From Flavobacteriales bacterium (GTDB lineage: Bacteria; Bacteroidota; Bacteroidia; Flavobacteriales; BACL11): a stretch of 64,000 bases of DNA. The notes under the pieces were generated by a model that was not told where the DNA came from, ran no database searches, and saw only the letters and a list, made by a program, of their open reading frames with translations. The translations under genes were made by a program, and so were the position numbers. Shown one piece after another: positions 10,994 through 20,861 of this stretch; positions within the stretch are counted from its first letter, which is position 1; the number at the start of each line of letters is the position of its first letter. The stretch lies in the NCBI GenBank assembly GCA_014239655.1, contig JAAZYM010000078.1:42085-106084 (forward strand). The letters are read 5' to 3'.

Positions 10994-11575
10994 ATGGGTT
11001 TAATACTAAAAAAAGAAGAAAACAACTCACTAATTTCTGTTTGGGAAATCAATGAATCATTAGATGAAATTAAACACCATTTTAGAAACCGGGAAGCACA
11101 TAATTTTAAGAGTAAAAAAAGACAACTAGAATTTCTTTGTAGCAGACTCCTTTTAAGAGAAATTAATCCAGATCTAGAAATTAAATACAACAAATTTGGT
11201 GCTCCAGAACTAAACAATCATAATTACGTGTCAATATCACATACAAGTAAACTAACCTGTGCTATTATAAGCAATAATAAGACTGGGATTGACATTGAAT
11301 TAATATCTGGGAAAGCATTTAATATAAAAGATCGTTTTCTCTCCAAAAAGGACAATGTAGAGCTAAATAACAAAGAAGTAACTTTAGCATGGTCGGCAAA
11401 AGAATGTATGTTTAAGTGGTTCCAAAAAGGCGACGTAAACTTTAAAAAAGATATTGAAATAATATCAATTAAATACGCTCCAAAACAAGAAATAAATATT
11501 AAATTTAGAGACACTTCATATGTTTTAAAATTTCTGGAAATACAGAATCACTTTTTAGTGTATTTTTGCAAATAG
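10994..11575 (+). CDS. 4'-phosphopantetheinyl transferase superfamily protein
   Basis: SISHTSKLTCAIISNNKTGIDIELIS and LAWSAKECMFKWF motifs. Confidence 0.9.
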   Translation: MGLILKKEENNSLISVWEINESLDEIKHHFRNREAHNFKSKKRQLEFLCSRLLLREINPDLEIKYNKFGAPELNNHNYVSISHTSKLTCAIISNNKTGIDIELISGKAFNIKDRFLSKKDNVELNNKEVTLAWSAKECMFKWFQKGDVNFKKDIEIISIKYAPKQEINIKFRDTSYVLKFLEIQNHFLVYFCK

Positions 11576-11586
11576 AATTGTAGCCT

Positions 11587-12324
11587 ATGGGGATTTATCA
11601 TAACATCTTAAAAAACAAAAAAGAAGGAAAGAAAATATTCGCTATTCTTATTGATCCTGACAAACAAAGTAACGAAGAGCTATTGTTTAGCATAGAAAAT
11701 GCTAATCAATCTAATGTAGACTATTTTTTTGTTGGCGGCAGCTTATTAATTTATGATGCTCTTGAGAAATGCATACAAACAATTAAAGAAAATAGCAGCA
11801 TACCTGTTGTTCTTTTCCCAGGGAATACAATGCAAGTTAGTCAAAGTGCAGATGCAATATTATTTCTATCATTAATTTCAGGGAGAAATCCTGATATGCT
11901 AATTGGAAACCAAGTTATAACTGCACCTATACTAAAACAAACTTCTCTTGAAATTATCTCTACCGGATATATACTTGTTGATAGCGGAAAACCAACCACT
12001 GTCTCATATATAAGCAATACAAACCCGATACCATATGAGAAGAACGATATAGCTGCATGTACAGCCATGGCTGGTGAATTGTTAGGGCTAAAACTGATAT
12101 ACGCAGATGGTGGAAGTGGAGCCTTAAATCCTATCTCAGCGAAAATGATTCAAGAGATTAGCGAAAATATTAATACTCCATTAATAGTTGGTGGCGGTAT
12201 CTGTAGTGCAGAAAAAGCAATTGAAAATTGTAATGCCGGTGCTGATATAATCGTTGTGGGTAATGCCATTGAAAAAGACCCTAAATTAATTAAAGAGATC
12301 TCAGAAGCAATCCATTCTATTTAA
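11587..12324 (+). CDS. Geranylgeranylglyceryl phosphate synthase family protein
   Basis: FAILIDPDKQ, VDYFFVGGSLL, LKLIYADGGSGA, PLIVGGGICSAEKA motifs. Confidence 0.92.
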   Translation: MGIYHNILKNKKEGKKIFAILIDPDKQSNEELLFSIENANQSNVDYFFVGGSLLIYDALEKCIQTIKENSSIPVVLFPGNTMQVSQSADAILFLSLISGRNPDMLIGNQVITAPILKQTSLEIISTGYILVDSGKPTTVSYISNTNPIPYEKNDIAACTAMAGELLGLKLIYADGGSGALNPISAKMIQEISENINTPLIVGGGICSAEKAIENCNAGADIIVVGNAIEKDPKLIKEISEAIHSI

Positions 12325-12333
12325 TTTTCCAAA

Positions 12334-12930
12334 ATGAATGAGGCAATTCAAATTCTACATACAATAACATCTCAAGTCAGTTTAATTGAATTTTTAGCAG
12401 TTTCTTTTAGTATTATATATGTTATACTAGCTGCTAATGGAAATATTTGGTGCTGGCTAGCTGCTATTATTAGCGTTAGTTTATATGTCTATATATGCTA
12501 TAATGCAAAATTATATGCAGAAACTATACTTCAAGTATTTTATTTGCTTATGGCGTTTTGGGGTTATTTCTCTTGGAAGAGCATGAATACAAAGAATACT
12601 ATACAAGAAATAACATTATCAAGCCATATTCTATTTATATGTTTTGGCGTTGTTTTCACATTCATCAGTGGATATTTATTCAGTATTTACTCAGATGCAA
12701 AGATGCCTCTAGTTGATTCTTTTACGACAATTTTTAGTCTTATCGCAACCTATATGGTGGTTAAAAGAATACTTTCAACCTGGCTTTATTTTATTGTAAT
12801 TGATATAGTATCGATTTATCTTTATTACTCAAGAGACCTGTATTTTTCTTCGATTTTATTTATAATCTATAGCATAATTGCTGTTATTGGATATTATAAT
12901 TGGACTAAAATTCTAGTTAACAATGATTAA
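12334..12930 (+). CDS. PnuC-family vitamin transporter (nicotinamide riboside or thiamine-type)
   Basis: Multi-TM; VILAANGNIWCWLAAIIS and FYLLMAFWGYFSW are PnuC-like. Confidence 0.9.
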   Translation: MNEAIQILHTITSQVSLIEFLAVSFSIIYVILAANGNIWCWLAAIISVSLYVYICYNAKLYAETILQVFYLLMAFWGYFSWKSMNTKNTIQEITLSSHILFICFGVVFTFISGYLFSIYSDAKMPLVDSFTTIFSLIATYMVVKRILSTWLYFIVIDIVSIYLYYSRDLYFSSILFIIYSIIAVIGYYNWTKILVNND

Positions 12931-13426
12931 AGTAATAATAACAGGCCCTGAATGCTCTGGAAAAACCACATTATGTGATAATCTATCAAAACACTTTAAT
13001 GCAAAAAAAGTGGATGAATATGCAAGAGAATTTCTCAATAAATCTAATAACAATTACAAATACAATGATTTAATTACTATTGCTAAAAATCAATATAAAA
13101 ATGAAAAAAATAATTATCTCGGGAAAATGATTTTTTGTGATACCGATTTAATAACGATTAAAATCTGGTCTGACTATAAGTACCAGAAATGTGATGATTG
13201 GATTACACAAAAAATTAATTCTCAAAAAAAAGAGAAGAGAATCTATATTTTATGTAAACCTGATTTGCCATGGGAATATGATCCTCAAAGAAAAAACAAA
13301 GATAGTCGTGATGAGCTTTTCAATACTTATAAAAAAGAACTAATAAAAAATCAATATGAATTCTTTGTAATTCAAGGAAAAAACAGATTTAACAACACTA
13401 TAAATTATCTGAAAAACATTATATAA
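12923..13426 (+). CDS. NadR-like AAA-type ATPase / kinase
   Basis: P-loop ITGPECSGKTTL followed by VDEYAREFL as in the NadR kinase domain; overlaps the pnuC-like 3' end by 8 nt. Confidence 0.87.
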   Translation: MIKVIITGPECSGKTTLCDNLSKHFNAKKVDEYAREFLNKSNNNYKYNDLITIAKNQYKNEKNNYLGKMIFCDTDLITIKIWSDYKYQKCDDWITQKINSQKKEKRIYILCKPDLPWEYDPQRKNKDSRDELFNTYKKELIKNQYEFFVIQGKNRFNNTINYLKNII

Positions 13427-13454
13427 GAAGATTAAATTATCTACTTTTACGCAA

Positions 13455-13545
13455 TCTTTTTTTAGGGGTGCCTTCAAAACACGGGCTGAGAACATACCCA
13501 TTGAACCTGGCTAGGTAATTCTAGTAAGGAAAATGCATAAGTAGA
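13455..13545 (+). ncRNA. TPP riboswitch (THI element)
   Basis: Conserved core aggggtgcc...gggctgagaacatacccattgaacctggctaggtaattctagtaaggaaa, directly upstream of a TonB receptor gene; boundaries approximate. Confidence 0.93.
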
Positions 13546-13595
13546 AGCCGCTATAACCCTAGAAAAGTTTTATTTAAAAATTAAAATGATACGTT

Positions 13596-15791
13596 ATGAA
13601 AATATCTAATTTCATTCTATTTATAATATGTCTTCCTAGTTTTTCTTTGGCACAAACAACTGATTCTGTAAATATAAAAAGAACCCTAAACGAAATAAAT
13701 ATAAATGCCATTCGAGCAGATTATACAACTCCAGTTGCATATACAAACTTATCAAAAACTGAAATCGAAAAATCAAACCTAGGACAAGATTTACCATTCC
13801 TTATTTCTCTCTCTCCATCCATAGTAACAACATCTGATGCGGGTGCAGGAATTGGATATACAGGTTTTAGAATAAGAGGAACGGATCCTTCAAGAATAAA
13901 TGTTACTATTAATGGAATACCTATTAATGATTCTGAGAGCCAAGGTGTATGGTGGGTAAATATGCCCGATTTTGCATCTTCTCTTGAAAATATCCAAATA
14001 CAAAGAGGCGTTGGAACTTCTACAAATGGAGCTGCAGCATTTGGAGCAAGCATAAACTTAAAAACAATGAATATAAATAATGATGCTTATGTAGAAACCA
14101 ATAATAGTATTGGCTCTTTTAACACATTAAAAAACAATATTAAATTTGGATCAGGAGTAATTAGTGATAAGTTTACATTTGATGCAAGGCTATCAAAAAT
14201 TATCTCTAATGGATATATTGATCGTGCTTCATCAGATTTAAAATCACTATATCTTCAAGGAACATATTTTAATAAAACATCAATACTGAAAGGGATAATT
14301 TTCTCAGGGAATGAAAGAACCTATCAAGCCTGGAATGGCGTTCCTCTCCAATATTTAGATACTAATCGGACATTTAACAGCTATACTTATGAGAATGAAG
14401 TTGACAATTATTTTCAGACACATTATCAACTTCACTACAAAAGAAACTTAAACTTAAATACAAATTTGAATGTTGCAGGTCATTTTACTCATGGTGAAGG
14501 ATATTATGAACAAGAAAAATTAGATCAGAATCTTTCCAATTACAGTCTCTCAGATATAATTTTTGAAAATGACACAATAACATCAACAAACTTAATTAGA
14601 AGAAAATGGCTTAACAACGATTTTTGGGGCATCACCTATTCTATAAATCATAAACAAGAAAGAATTAATCTAATTCTTGGAGGTGCATATAACAGGTATA
14701 GTGGGCAACATTATGGAAATATAATATGGTCAGAATTTGCAAGTGACAGTCATTATAATCATGAATACTACAGAAATATTTCTACAAAATTTAACAATAA
14801 TATCTTTATAAAATCTGATTATCGGGCATCAAGAAAGACATCTGTTTTTATTGATCTACAATTAAGAAACATAGACTACAAATTTAATGGGAATGATATT
14901 GATGGGAATTTAGACGGACAAAATGTAGAATTAGAATTCTTCAATCCAAAATTTGGAATAACACACAAAGTAGATAAGCATCAAGCTTTTTATGGATCAT
15001 ACTCGGTTGCAAATAAAGAACCCAATAGGAGTGATTATGTTGAGAGCAGTCCAAATTCAAGACCGTTGCATGAAACCCTTTATGACACAGAAATTGGCTA
15101 CAAGTACAAAAATAAGAGGCTAATGTTTAATGCAAATCTATATTATATGGATTATGACAATCAACTTATAAAAACTGGAGAAATTAATGATGTTGGCTAT
15201 TTTACAAGTAAAAATGTTAAAAAATCATTTAGACGAGGGATTGAACTAGAGGCGGCTTATTTAATAAGCTCAAGAATACATATCAGTGGAAATCTAACTC
15301 TAAGTGAAAATAAATTGGATATTTTAAGACAATTTATTGATAATTGGGATACAGGAATTCAAAACGAAATAGTTCATCAAAACACTGATCTTGCATTTTC
15401 ACCAAAAATAATATGGGCAACAAATGTTAACTTTAAACTTAATAACAACACAGATATTAACTTTAATTCAAAATATGTAGGAGAGCAATTTATTGACAAT
15501 ACATCTTCTACGGAGAGAATGCTTAATGATTATCTAATAAATAATCTGCAGATTAATTATAGCATTAAGAATCCTGTTTTTAAAATAGCTAAAATCAGTT
15601 TGCTAATAAATAATATCTTTAACAACGAATATATCAGTAATGCCTGGCTATATAGGTTCATATCTAATCATTCAGATCCTAGAGAAAATGATCATTATGT
15701 TACTAAGGGTTCAGATAATATTTATAATATGGCTGGTTACTTTCCACAAGCTAAAAGAAACTATCTATTTGGATTAACATTAGGATTCTAA
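13596..15791 (+). CDS. TonB-dependent receptor, probably thiamine or thiamine-precursor uptake
   Basis: Plug domain GAGIGYTGFRIRGTDPSRINVTINGIPINDSESQGVWWVNMPD, beta-barrel C-terminus ending in F; downstream of the TPP riboswitch. Confidence 0.93.
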   Translation: MKISNFILFIICLPSFSLAQTTDSVNIKRTLNEININAIRADYTTPVAYTNLSKTEIEKSNLGQDLPFLISLSPSIVTTSDAGAGIGYTGFRIRGTDPSRINVTINGIPINDSESQGVWWVNMPDFASSLENIQIQRGVGTSTNGAAAFGASINLKTMNINNDAYVETNNSIGSFNTLKNNIKFGSGVISDKFTFDARLSKIISNGYIDRASSDLKSLYLQGTYFNKTSILKGIIFSGNERTYQAWNGVPLQYLDTNRTFNSYTYENEVDNYFQTHYQLHYKRNLNLNTNLNVAGHFTHGEGYYEQEKLDQNLSNYSLSDIIFENDTITSTNLIRRKWLNNDFWGITYSINHKQERINLILGGAYNRYSGQHYGNIIWSEFASDSHYNHEYYRNISTKFNNNIFIKSDYRASRKTSVFIDLQLRNIDYKFNGNDIDGNLDGQNVELEFFNPKFGITHKVDKHQAFYGSYSVANKEPNRSDYVESSPNSRPLHETLYDTEIGYKYKNKRLMFNANLYYMDYDNQLIKTGEINDVGYFTSKNVKKSFRRGIELEAAYLISSRIHISGNLTLSENKLDILRQFIDNWDTGIQNEIVHQNTDLAFSPKIIWATNVNFKLNNNTDINFNSKYVGEQFIDNTSSTERMLNDYLINNLQINYSIKNPVFKIAKISLLINNIFNNEYISNAWLYRFISNHSDPRENDHYVTKGSDNIYNMAGYFPQAKRNYLFGLTLGF

Positions 15792-15858
15792 ACTATATGT
15801 TAAACACTAATGTATAGGCTGGTTTTTTTTCGTAATTTTGTAAGAAATTAACACACCT

Positions 15859-16455
15859 ATGGAGTACAATACCGCAAGAAATCAATTAATCCTTCCAGAA
15901 TACGGAAGGCATGTTCAAAAAATGGTTGAATATGCAACTACACTAAACGATAAAAAGGAAAGAACTAAATGTGTTAATGCTATAATTGATTTTATGGGCC
16001 AAATGAACCCTCATCTTAGAGATATTAAAGAATTCACTCATAAATTATGGGATCATCTTTACATTATGTCTAAATTCAAGATTGATGCTGAATCTCCATA
16101 TCCAATACCTGAGATTGAAAAACTACAAGAGAAGCCAAAAAAAATGCCATATCCTAACAACAAGATTAAATTCCCTTTTTATGGAGCAGCATTAGAAAAT
16201 ATGATAAGATTTACTGTAGCTATGGATGAAGGTAGGCAAAAAGAAATAATGACTGGGATGGTTGCAAACCATATGAAAAAATCATACCTGCTATTTAACA
16301 AGCATTCTGTTAATAATGATACAATCAAGCTACATCTTGATCAACTCTCAAATAACAAACTAAAGATTCCGGCAGATTTTGAATTTATACGATCTGAAAG
16401 TGTTGTTACAAGAAACCCTAAGGTCTACAAGAAAAAATTCAAGAAAAGACGATAA
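15859..16455 (+). CDS. DUF4290 domain-containing protein
   Basis: MEYNTARNQLILPEYGRHVQKMVEYA...INPHLRD-like core; immediately abuts murA. Confidence 0.88.
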   Translation: MEYNTARNQLILPEYGRHVQKMVEYATTLNDKKERTKCVNAIIDFMGQMNPHLRDIKEFTHKLWDHLYIMSKFKIDAESPYPIPEIEKLQEKPKKMPYPNNKIKFPFYGAALENMIRFTVAMDEGRQKEIMTGMVANHMKKSYLLFNKHSVNNDTIKLHLDQLSNNKLKIPADFEFIRSESVVTRNPKVYKKKFKKRR

Positions 16456-17763
16456 ATGACTACTTTTAAAGTTAAAGGAGGACACAAGCTTAATGGTGAA
16501 ATTTATCCACAAGGAGCAAAAAATGAGGCTCTCCAAGTCTTATGTGCCGTTCTTTTAACATCTGAAGAAGTTACTATTGATAATGTTCCAAATATTAGGG
16601 ATGTAAATGTCTTAATTGATCTTCTAAGAGATCTACAAGTTGAAGTAAAGGAAATCTCCAAAAACAAATACAGCTTCCAATCTAACAATATAAACGTAGA
16701 TTATCTATCTAGTGAAGAATATAAAAAGAAAAGTAGTTCAATTAGAGGTTCTATTATGATGATTGGACCTCTATTAGCTAGATATGGAAGAGGTTTTATT
16801 CCAAGACCTGGTGGAGATAAAATTGGGAGAAGAAGACTAGATACTCATTTTAATGGATTCGAAAAGCTTGGCGCTCATTTTGAGTATGATAGTAAAGAAG
16901 AATATTATAGAGTTTCTGCCAAAGAATTAAAAGGGACATATATGCTCTTAGATGAAGCATCTGTAACAGGAACAGCAAATATTATTATGACTGCTGTTCT
17001 GGCTTCTGGAAAAACAACTATTTATAATGCTGCATGTGAGCCTTATTTGCAACAATTATGCAAAATGCTTAATAGTATGGGGGCTAAGATTACTGGAGTG
17101 GGGTCTAATCTAATTAATATTGAAGGGGTAGAGAATTTATCAGGATGTACTCATAAAATACTTCCCGATATGATTGAAATTGGAAGTTTCATTGGTTTAG
17201 CTGCAATCACAAAATCTGAGATTACAATTAAAAATGTGTCTTACGAGAACCTTGGCATCATTCCTTCAGTTTTTAAAAAACTAGGGATTAAACTTGAAAG
17301 AAAAGGTGACGACATCTATATTCCTTCTCAGGAAAATTATACTGTTGAAAATTTTATTGATGGCTCAATCCTTACTATTTCTGATGCTCCTTGGCCAGGT
17401 TTTACCCCTGATTTGTTAAGTATAATATTAGTTGTTGCCTCACAAGCTAATGGCAGTGTACTCATTCATCAAAAAATGTTTGAATCAAGACTATTTTTTG
17501 TTGATAAACTAATTGATATGGGAGCGCAAATCATCTTATGTGACCCTCATAGAGCTACAGTTATTGGATTAAATCAAAATTCAAAATTCAAGGCAACAAC
17601 AATGGTTTCTCCAGATATTAGAGCTGGAGTATCTCTATTAATTGCAGCTCTAGCAGCAGATGGAGAAAGTACAATTCATAATGTTGAACAAATTGATAGA
17701 GGATATCAAAATATTGACTCTAGATTAAATGCTTTAGGAGCAAAAATTACAAGAACAAACTAA
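16456..17763 (+). CDS. murA: UDP-N-acetylglucosamine 1-carboxyvinyltransferase
   Basis: KLNGEIYPQGAKNEALQVLCAVLLT, RPGGDKIGRRRLDTHFNGFEKLGA, APWPGFTPDLLS motifs. Confidence 0.96.
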   Translation: MTTFKVKGGHKLNGEIYPQGAKNEALQVLCAVLLTSEEVTIDNVPNIRDVNVLIDLLRDLQVEVKEISKNKYSFQSNNINVDYLSSEEYKKKSSSIRGSIMMIGPLLARYGRGFIPRPGGDKIGRRRLDTHFNGFEKLGAHFEYDSKEEYYRVSAKELKGTYMLLDEASVTGTANIIMTAVLASGKTTIYNAACEPYLQQLCKMLNSMGAKITGVGSNLINIEGVENLSGCTHKILPDMIEIGSFIGLAAITKSEITIKNVSYENLGIIPSVFKKLGIKLERKGDDIYIPSQENYTVENFIDGSILTISDAPWPGFTPDLLSIILVVASQANGSVLIHQKMFESRLFFVDKLIDMGAQIILCDPHRATVIGLNQNSKFKATTMVSPDIRAGVSLLIAALAADGESTIHNVEQIDRGYQNIDSRLNALGAKITRTN

Positions 17764-17770
17764 ATCAGAA

Positions 17771-18283
17771 ATGACCAGATTAAATACTCTTGTTATAATT
17801 AGTCTCCTTTTTTCTAATATAATTTTCTCTCAAGAGCCAGGAATAGAGATTGGAGATAAAGCTATTGAGCTATCATATAACAACCCAAATGGTGAAGAAA
17901 TGAATTTATCTGATATTAAAAATAAATTAGTCCTTATTGACTTCTGGGCATCTTGGTGTGGTCCGTGTAGAAGAGAAAACCCTAATCTAGTAGATGCATA
18001 TAAAAAATATCATAAAACTAAATTTAAAGATGGAAAAGGATTTGAAATCTATAGCTTGTCGCTTGATAAGAGTGAAACTGCCTGGATTAAAGCTATCGGT
18101 CAAGATCAATTATTCTGGGAATATCATGTTTCAGATCTTGGAGGATGGCAATCGGAAGGCTCTCAAAAATATAATATTAGAAGCATTCCCTCAAATGTCT
18201 TAATTAATGGAAAAGGAATAATAATTGCTAAGAACCTAAAAGGCCAAGCTCTACATAGGTTTTTAGATTCTCAAAAAAAATAA
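17771..18283 (+). CDS. TlpA-family thiol-disulfide oxidoreductase
   Basis: Signal peptide; VLIDFWASWCGPCRRENPNLV thioredoxin active site. Confidence 0.93.
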   Translation: MTRLNTLVIISLLFSNIIFSQEPGIEIGDKAIELSYNNPNGEEMNLSDIKNKLVLIDFWASWCGPCRRENPNLVDAYKKYHKTKFKDGKGFEIYSLSLDKSETAWIKAIGQDQLFWEYHVSDLGGWQSEGSQKYNIRSIPSNVLINGKGIIIAKNLKGQALHRFLDSQKK

Positions 18284-18355
18284 CTGCCAAATTGTCTCTA
18301 AATCATTCTCTGGCAAAGTTTTTGCATTAATATGTTTTATAAATTATAAACTGAT

Positions 18356-18844
18356 ATGACTGCTAAAAAAAATTCTACAAAAAAGAAGACTACAAAAAAT
18401 CAAAAAGAGAAAACTGTTAGTATAAAAGAACAGTTACTAATAGAGAAAGATAAAAATCTAAGATTATTTGCTGAATTTGACAATTTTAGAAAAAGAACAG
18501 CTAAAGAAAGAATTGAACTTTTTAGCACAGCTAGTCAAGACATTATGACTTCTTTACTGCCAATACTTGATAATTTTGAAAGATCTTTCAAAGTGAACCA
18601 ACCGAAAGAAGATGATGGTATATTATTAATATATAATCAATTTAAAGCAGAACTAGAAAAAAAAGGACTAAAAGAGATTGAAAATCCTATTGGAAAAACA
18701 TTAGATACAGATTTTCATGAAGCGATAACAAATATACCAACTGAAAATGAAGAAGATAAGGGAAAAATTGTTGATGTAATTGAAAAAGGATACCTACTTT
18801 CTAGTAAGGTTCTAAGATATACAAAAGTAGTTGTAGCAAATTAA
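18356..18844 (+). CDS. grpE: Nucleotide exchange factor GrpE
   Basis: RLFAEFDNFRKRTAKERIEL and LLPILDNFERS motifs; directly upstream of dnaJ. Confidence 0.95.
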   Translation: MTAKKNSTKKKTTKNQKEKTVSIKEQLLIEKDKNLRLFAEFDNFRKRTAKERIELFSTASQDIMTSLLPILDNFERSFKVNQPKEDDGILLIYNQFKAELEKKGLKEIENPIGKTLDTDFHEAITNIPTENEEDKGKIVDVIEKGYLLSSKVLRYTKVVVAN

Positions 18845-18857
18845 ATTAACTAATTAA

Positions 18858-19964
18858 ATGGCAAAGAGAGATTATTATGATGTTTTAGGGGTTAGTAAGA
18901 GTGCTGACAATAAAGATATTAAGAAAGCATATAGAAAAATTGCTATTAAATATCATCCTGATAAAAATCCTGGAGATAAACAAGCAGAAGATAAATTTAA
19001 AGAAGCGGCTGAAGCTTACGAGGTATTAAGTAATAGTGAAAAAAGACAACAATATGATCAATTTGGTCATGCCGGAATGAGAGGTTCTGCAGGTGGATTT
19101 GGAGGCGGAATGAATATGGATGACATATTTAGCCAATTCGGTGATATCTTTGGTGGAGGATTTGGAGGATTTGGTGGAGGAAGAGGAGGAAGAAGAGTAA
19201 TAAAAGGATCTAACCTAAGAATTAGACTCTCACTAAATCTAAAAGAAATTCTTGAGGGAGTAGATAAAAAAATTAAGGTTACTAGATTAGTTAATGCTGA
19301 AGGAGTAACATATGATACTTGCTCTACTTGTCAAGGTACAGGTCAAGTTACCCGGATCAGCAATACTATTCTAGGACAAATGCAAACATCCAGCACATGT
19401 CAATCCTGTAATGGAGCCGGAAAATCAATTAAAGATCGCCCTAGTGGTAGTGATCCAAATGGTATGATTAAAGAGCAAGAAACCGTTAAAATTACCATCC
19501 CTGAAGGAGTTGAAGATGAAATGCAACTAAAAGTAAGCGGTAAAGGAAATGCTGCTCCTTTTGATGGTATAAATGGTGATTTACTAGTTCTGATTAATGT
19601 TGAAGAACATGAATCGTTGATTAGAGATGGGAAAAATCTTCATTATGATCATTATATCAGCTTTGCTGATGCTGCACTAGGAGCATCTACTCAAATCCCT
19701 ACAATAACAGGAAAAGTAAAAATTAAAATAGAAAAAGGAATCCAAAGTGGTAAAATCTTAAGATTAAAATCTCAAGGGTTACCATCATTAAATAGTTATG
19801 GAAAAGGAGATTTACTTGTACATATAAATGTATGGACACCTCAAAAAATCAGCCCAAAAGAAAAAAAGTTCTTTGAAGAAGCTCAATCGTCCAAGAACTT
19901 CCAACCACAACCTTCAGAAAATGATAAATCTTTCTTTGATCGTGTTAAAGAGATGTTTGGCTAA
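18858..19964 (+). CDS. dnaJ: Chaperone DnaJ (zinc-finger region with only two CxxCxGxG repeats)
   Basis: J domain [15 protein letters not shown]...[11 protein letters not shown] region, CSTCQGTG and CQSCNGAG. Confidence 0.95.
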   Translation: MAKRDYYDVLGVSKSADNKDIKKAYRKIAIKYHPDKNPGDKQAEDKFKEAAEAYEVLSNSEKRQQYDQFGHAGMRGSAGGFGGGMNMDDIFSQFGDIFGGGFGGFGGGRGGRRVIKGSNLRIRLSLNLKEILEGVDKKIKVTRLVNAEGVTYDTCSTCQGTGQVTRISNTILGQMQTSSTCQSCNGAGKSIKDRPSGSDPNGMIKEQETVKITIPEGVEDEMQLKVSGKGNAAPFDGINGDLLVLINVEEHESLIRDGKNLHYDHYISFADAALGASTQIPTITGKVKIKIEKGIQSGKILRLKSQGLPSLNSYGKGDLLVHINVWTPQKISPKEKKFFEEAQSSKNFQPQPSENDKSFFDRVKEMFG

Positions 19965-20861
19965 ATGAAAGATATTTTGCTTTCTGTAGAAGATGTTGTA
20001 AAAAATTACGGTGATTATACGGCACTGGACAAAGTAAATATATCTGTACCTAAATCAAGTATCTATGGCCTTCTAGGGCCAAATGGAGCCGGAAAAACAA
20101 CATTAATGAGGATTATTAATCAGATAACTGCTCCTGATCAAGGGAGAATAGTATTTCATAATGAATTGTTAAATAAAAAACATATTAAAGACATTGGTTA
20201 CCTTCCAGAAGAGAGAGGGCTATATAAAAAGATGAAAGTCGGTGAACAAGCTCTTTATTTAGCACAATTAAAAGGAATGCCATATAAGCAAGCAATAGAA
20301 AAACTTAAGTTTTGGTTTGAGAAACTAGAGATAACCCACTGGTGGTCAAAAAGAGTTGAAGAATTATCAAAAGGAATGGCTCAAAAAATTCAATTTGTCG
20401 TTACAGTAATTCATCAGCCAAAATTATTAATATTTGATGAGCCTTTTAGTGGCTTTGATCCTATTAATGCAGCTATAATTAGAGAAGAAATCCTACAATT
20501 AAGAGAAAATGGGACTACAATAATATTTTCTACACACAGAATGGAATCAGTAGAAGAGATTTGTGATCACATAGCTCTCATTAATAATGCTAAAACTATT
20601 CTAGAGGGCCCGATAGATAAAATAAAAAATGACTTTCAAACCGAAACATATGAAGTTGTTTTATCTAGAGGTAAGTTAACAGGAAATAATCAATTCTCAA
20701 TAATCTCAGAAAATAATAATATTTATAAGATTAAACTAAATACGGGATGCTCATCAAGTCATCTTTTAGAATCTATAACTAAAGAACATGAAATAATTTC
20801 ATTTAAAAAAGATTTTCCAAGTGTGGAAGATATTTTTATTAAATCTATTAATAATGAATAA
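19965..20861 (+). CDS. ABC transporter ATP-binding protein
   Basis: Walker A GPNGAGKTT, signature-like ELSKGMAQKIQF, Walker B LLIFDEPFSGFDP. Confidence 0.94.
   Translation: MKDILLSVEDVVKNYGDYTALDKVNISVPKSSIYGLLGPNGAGKTTLMRIINQITAPDQGRIVFHNELLNKKHIKDIGYLPEERGLYKKMKVGEQALYLAQLKGMPYKQAIEKLKFWFEKLEITHWWSKRVEELSKGMAQKIQFVVTVIHQPKLLIFDEPFSGFDPINAAIIREEILQLRENGTTIIFSTHRMESVEEICDHIALINNAKTILEGPIDKIKNDFQTETYEVVLSRGKLTGNNQFSIISENNNIYKIKLNTGCSSSHLLESITKEHEIISFKKDFPSVEDIFIKSINNE

Noticed and set aside
13721-14053. 110-aa ORF antisense to the TonB receptor plug region
   Set aside because: Conserved plug motif on the sense strand fully explains the sequence.
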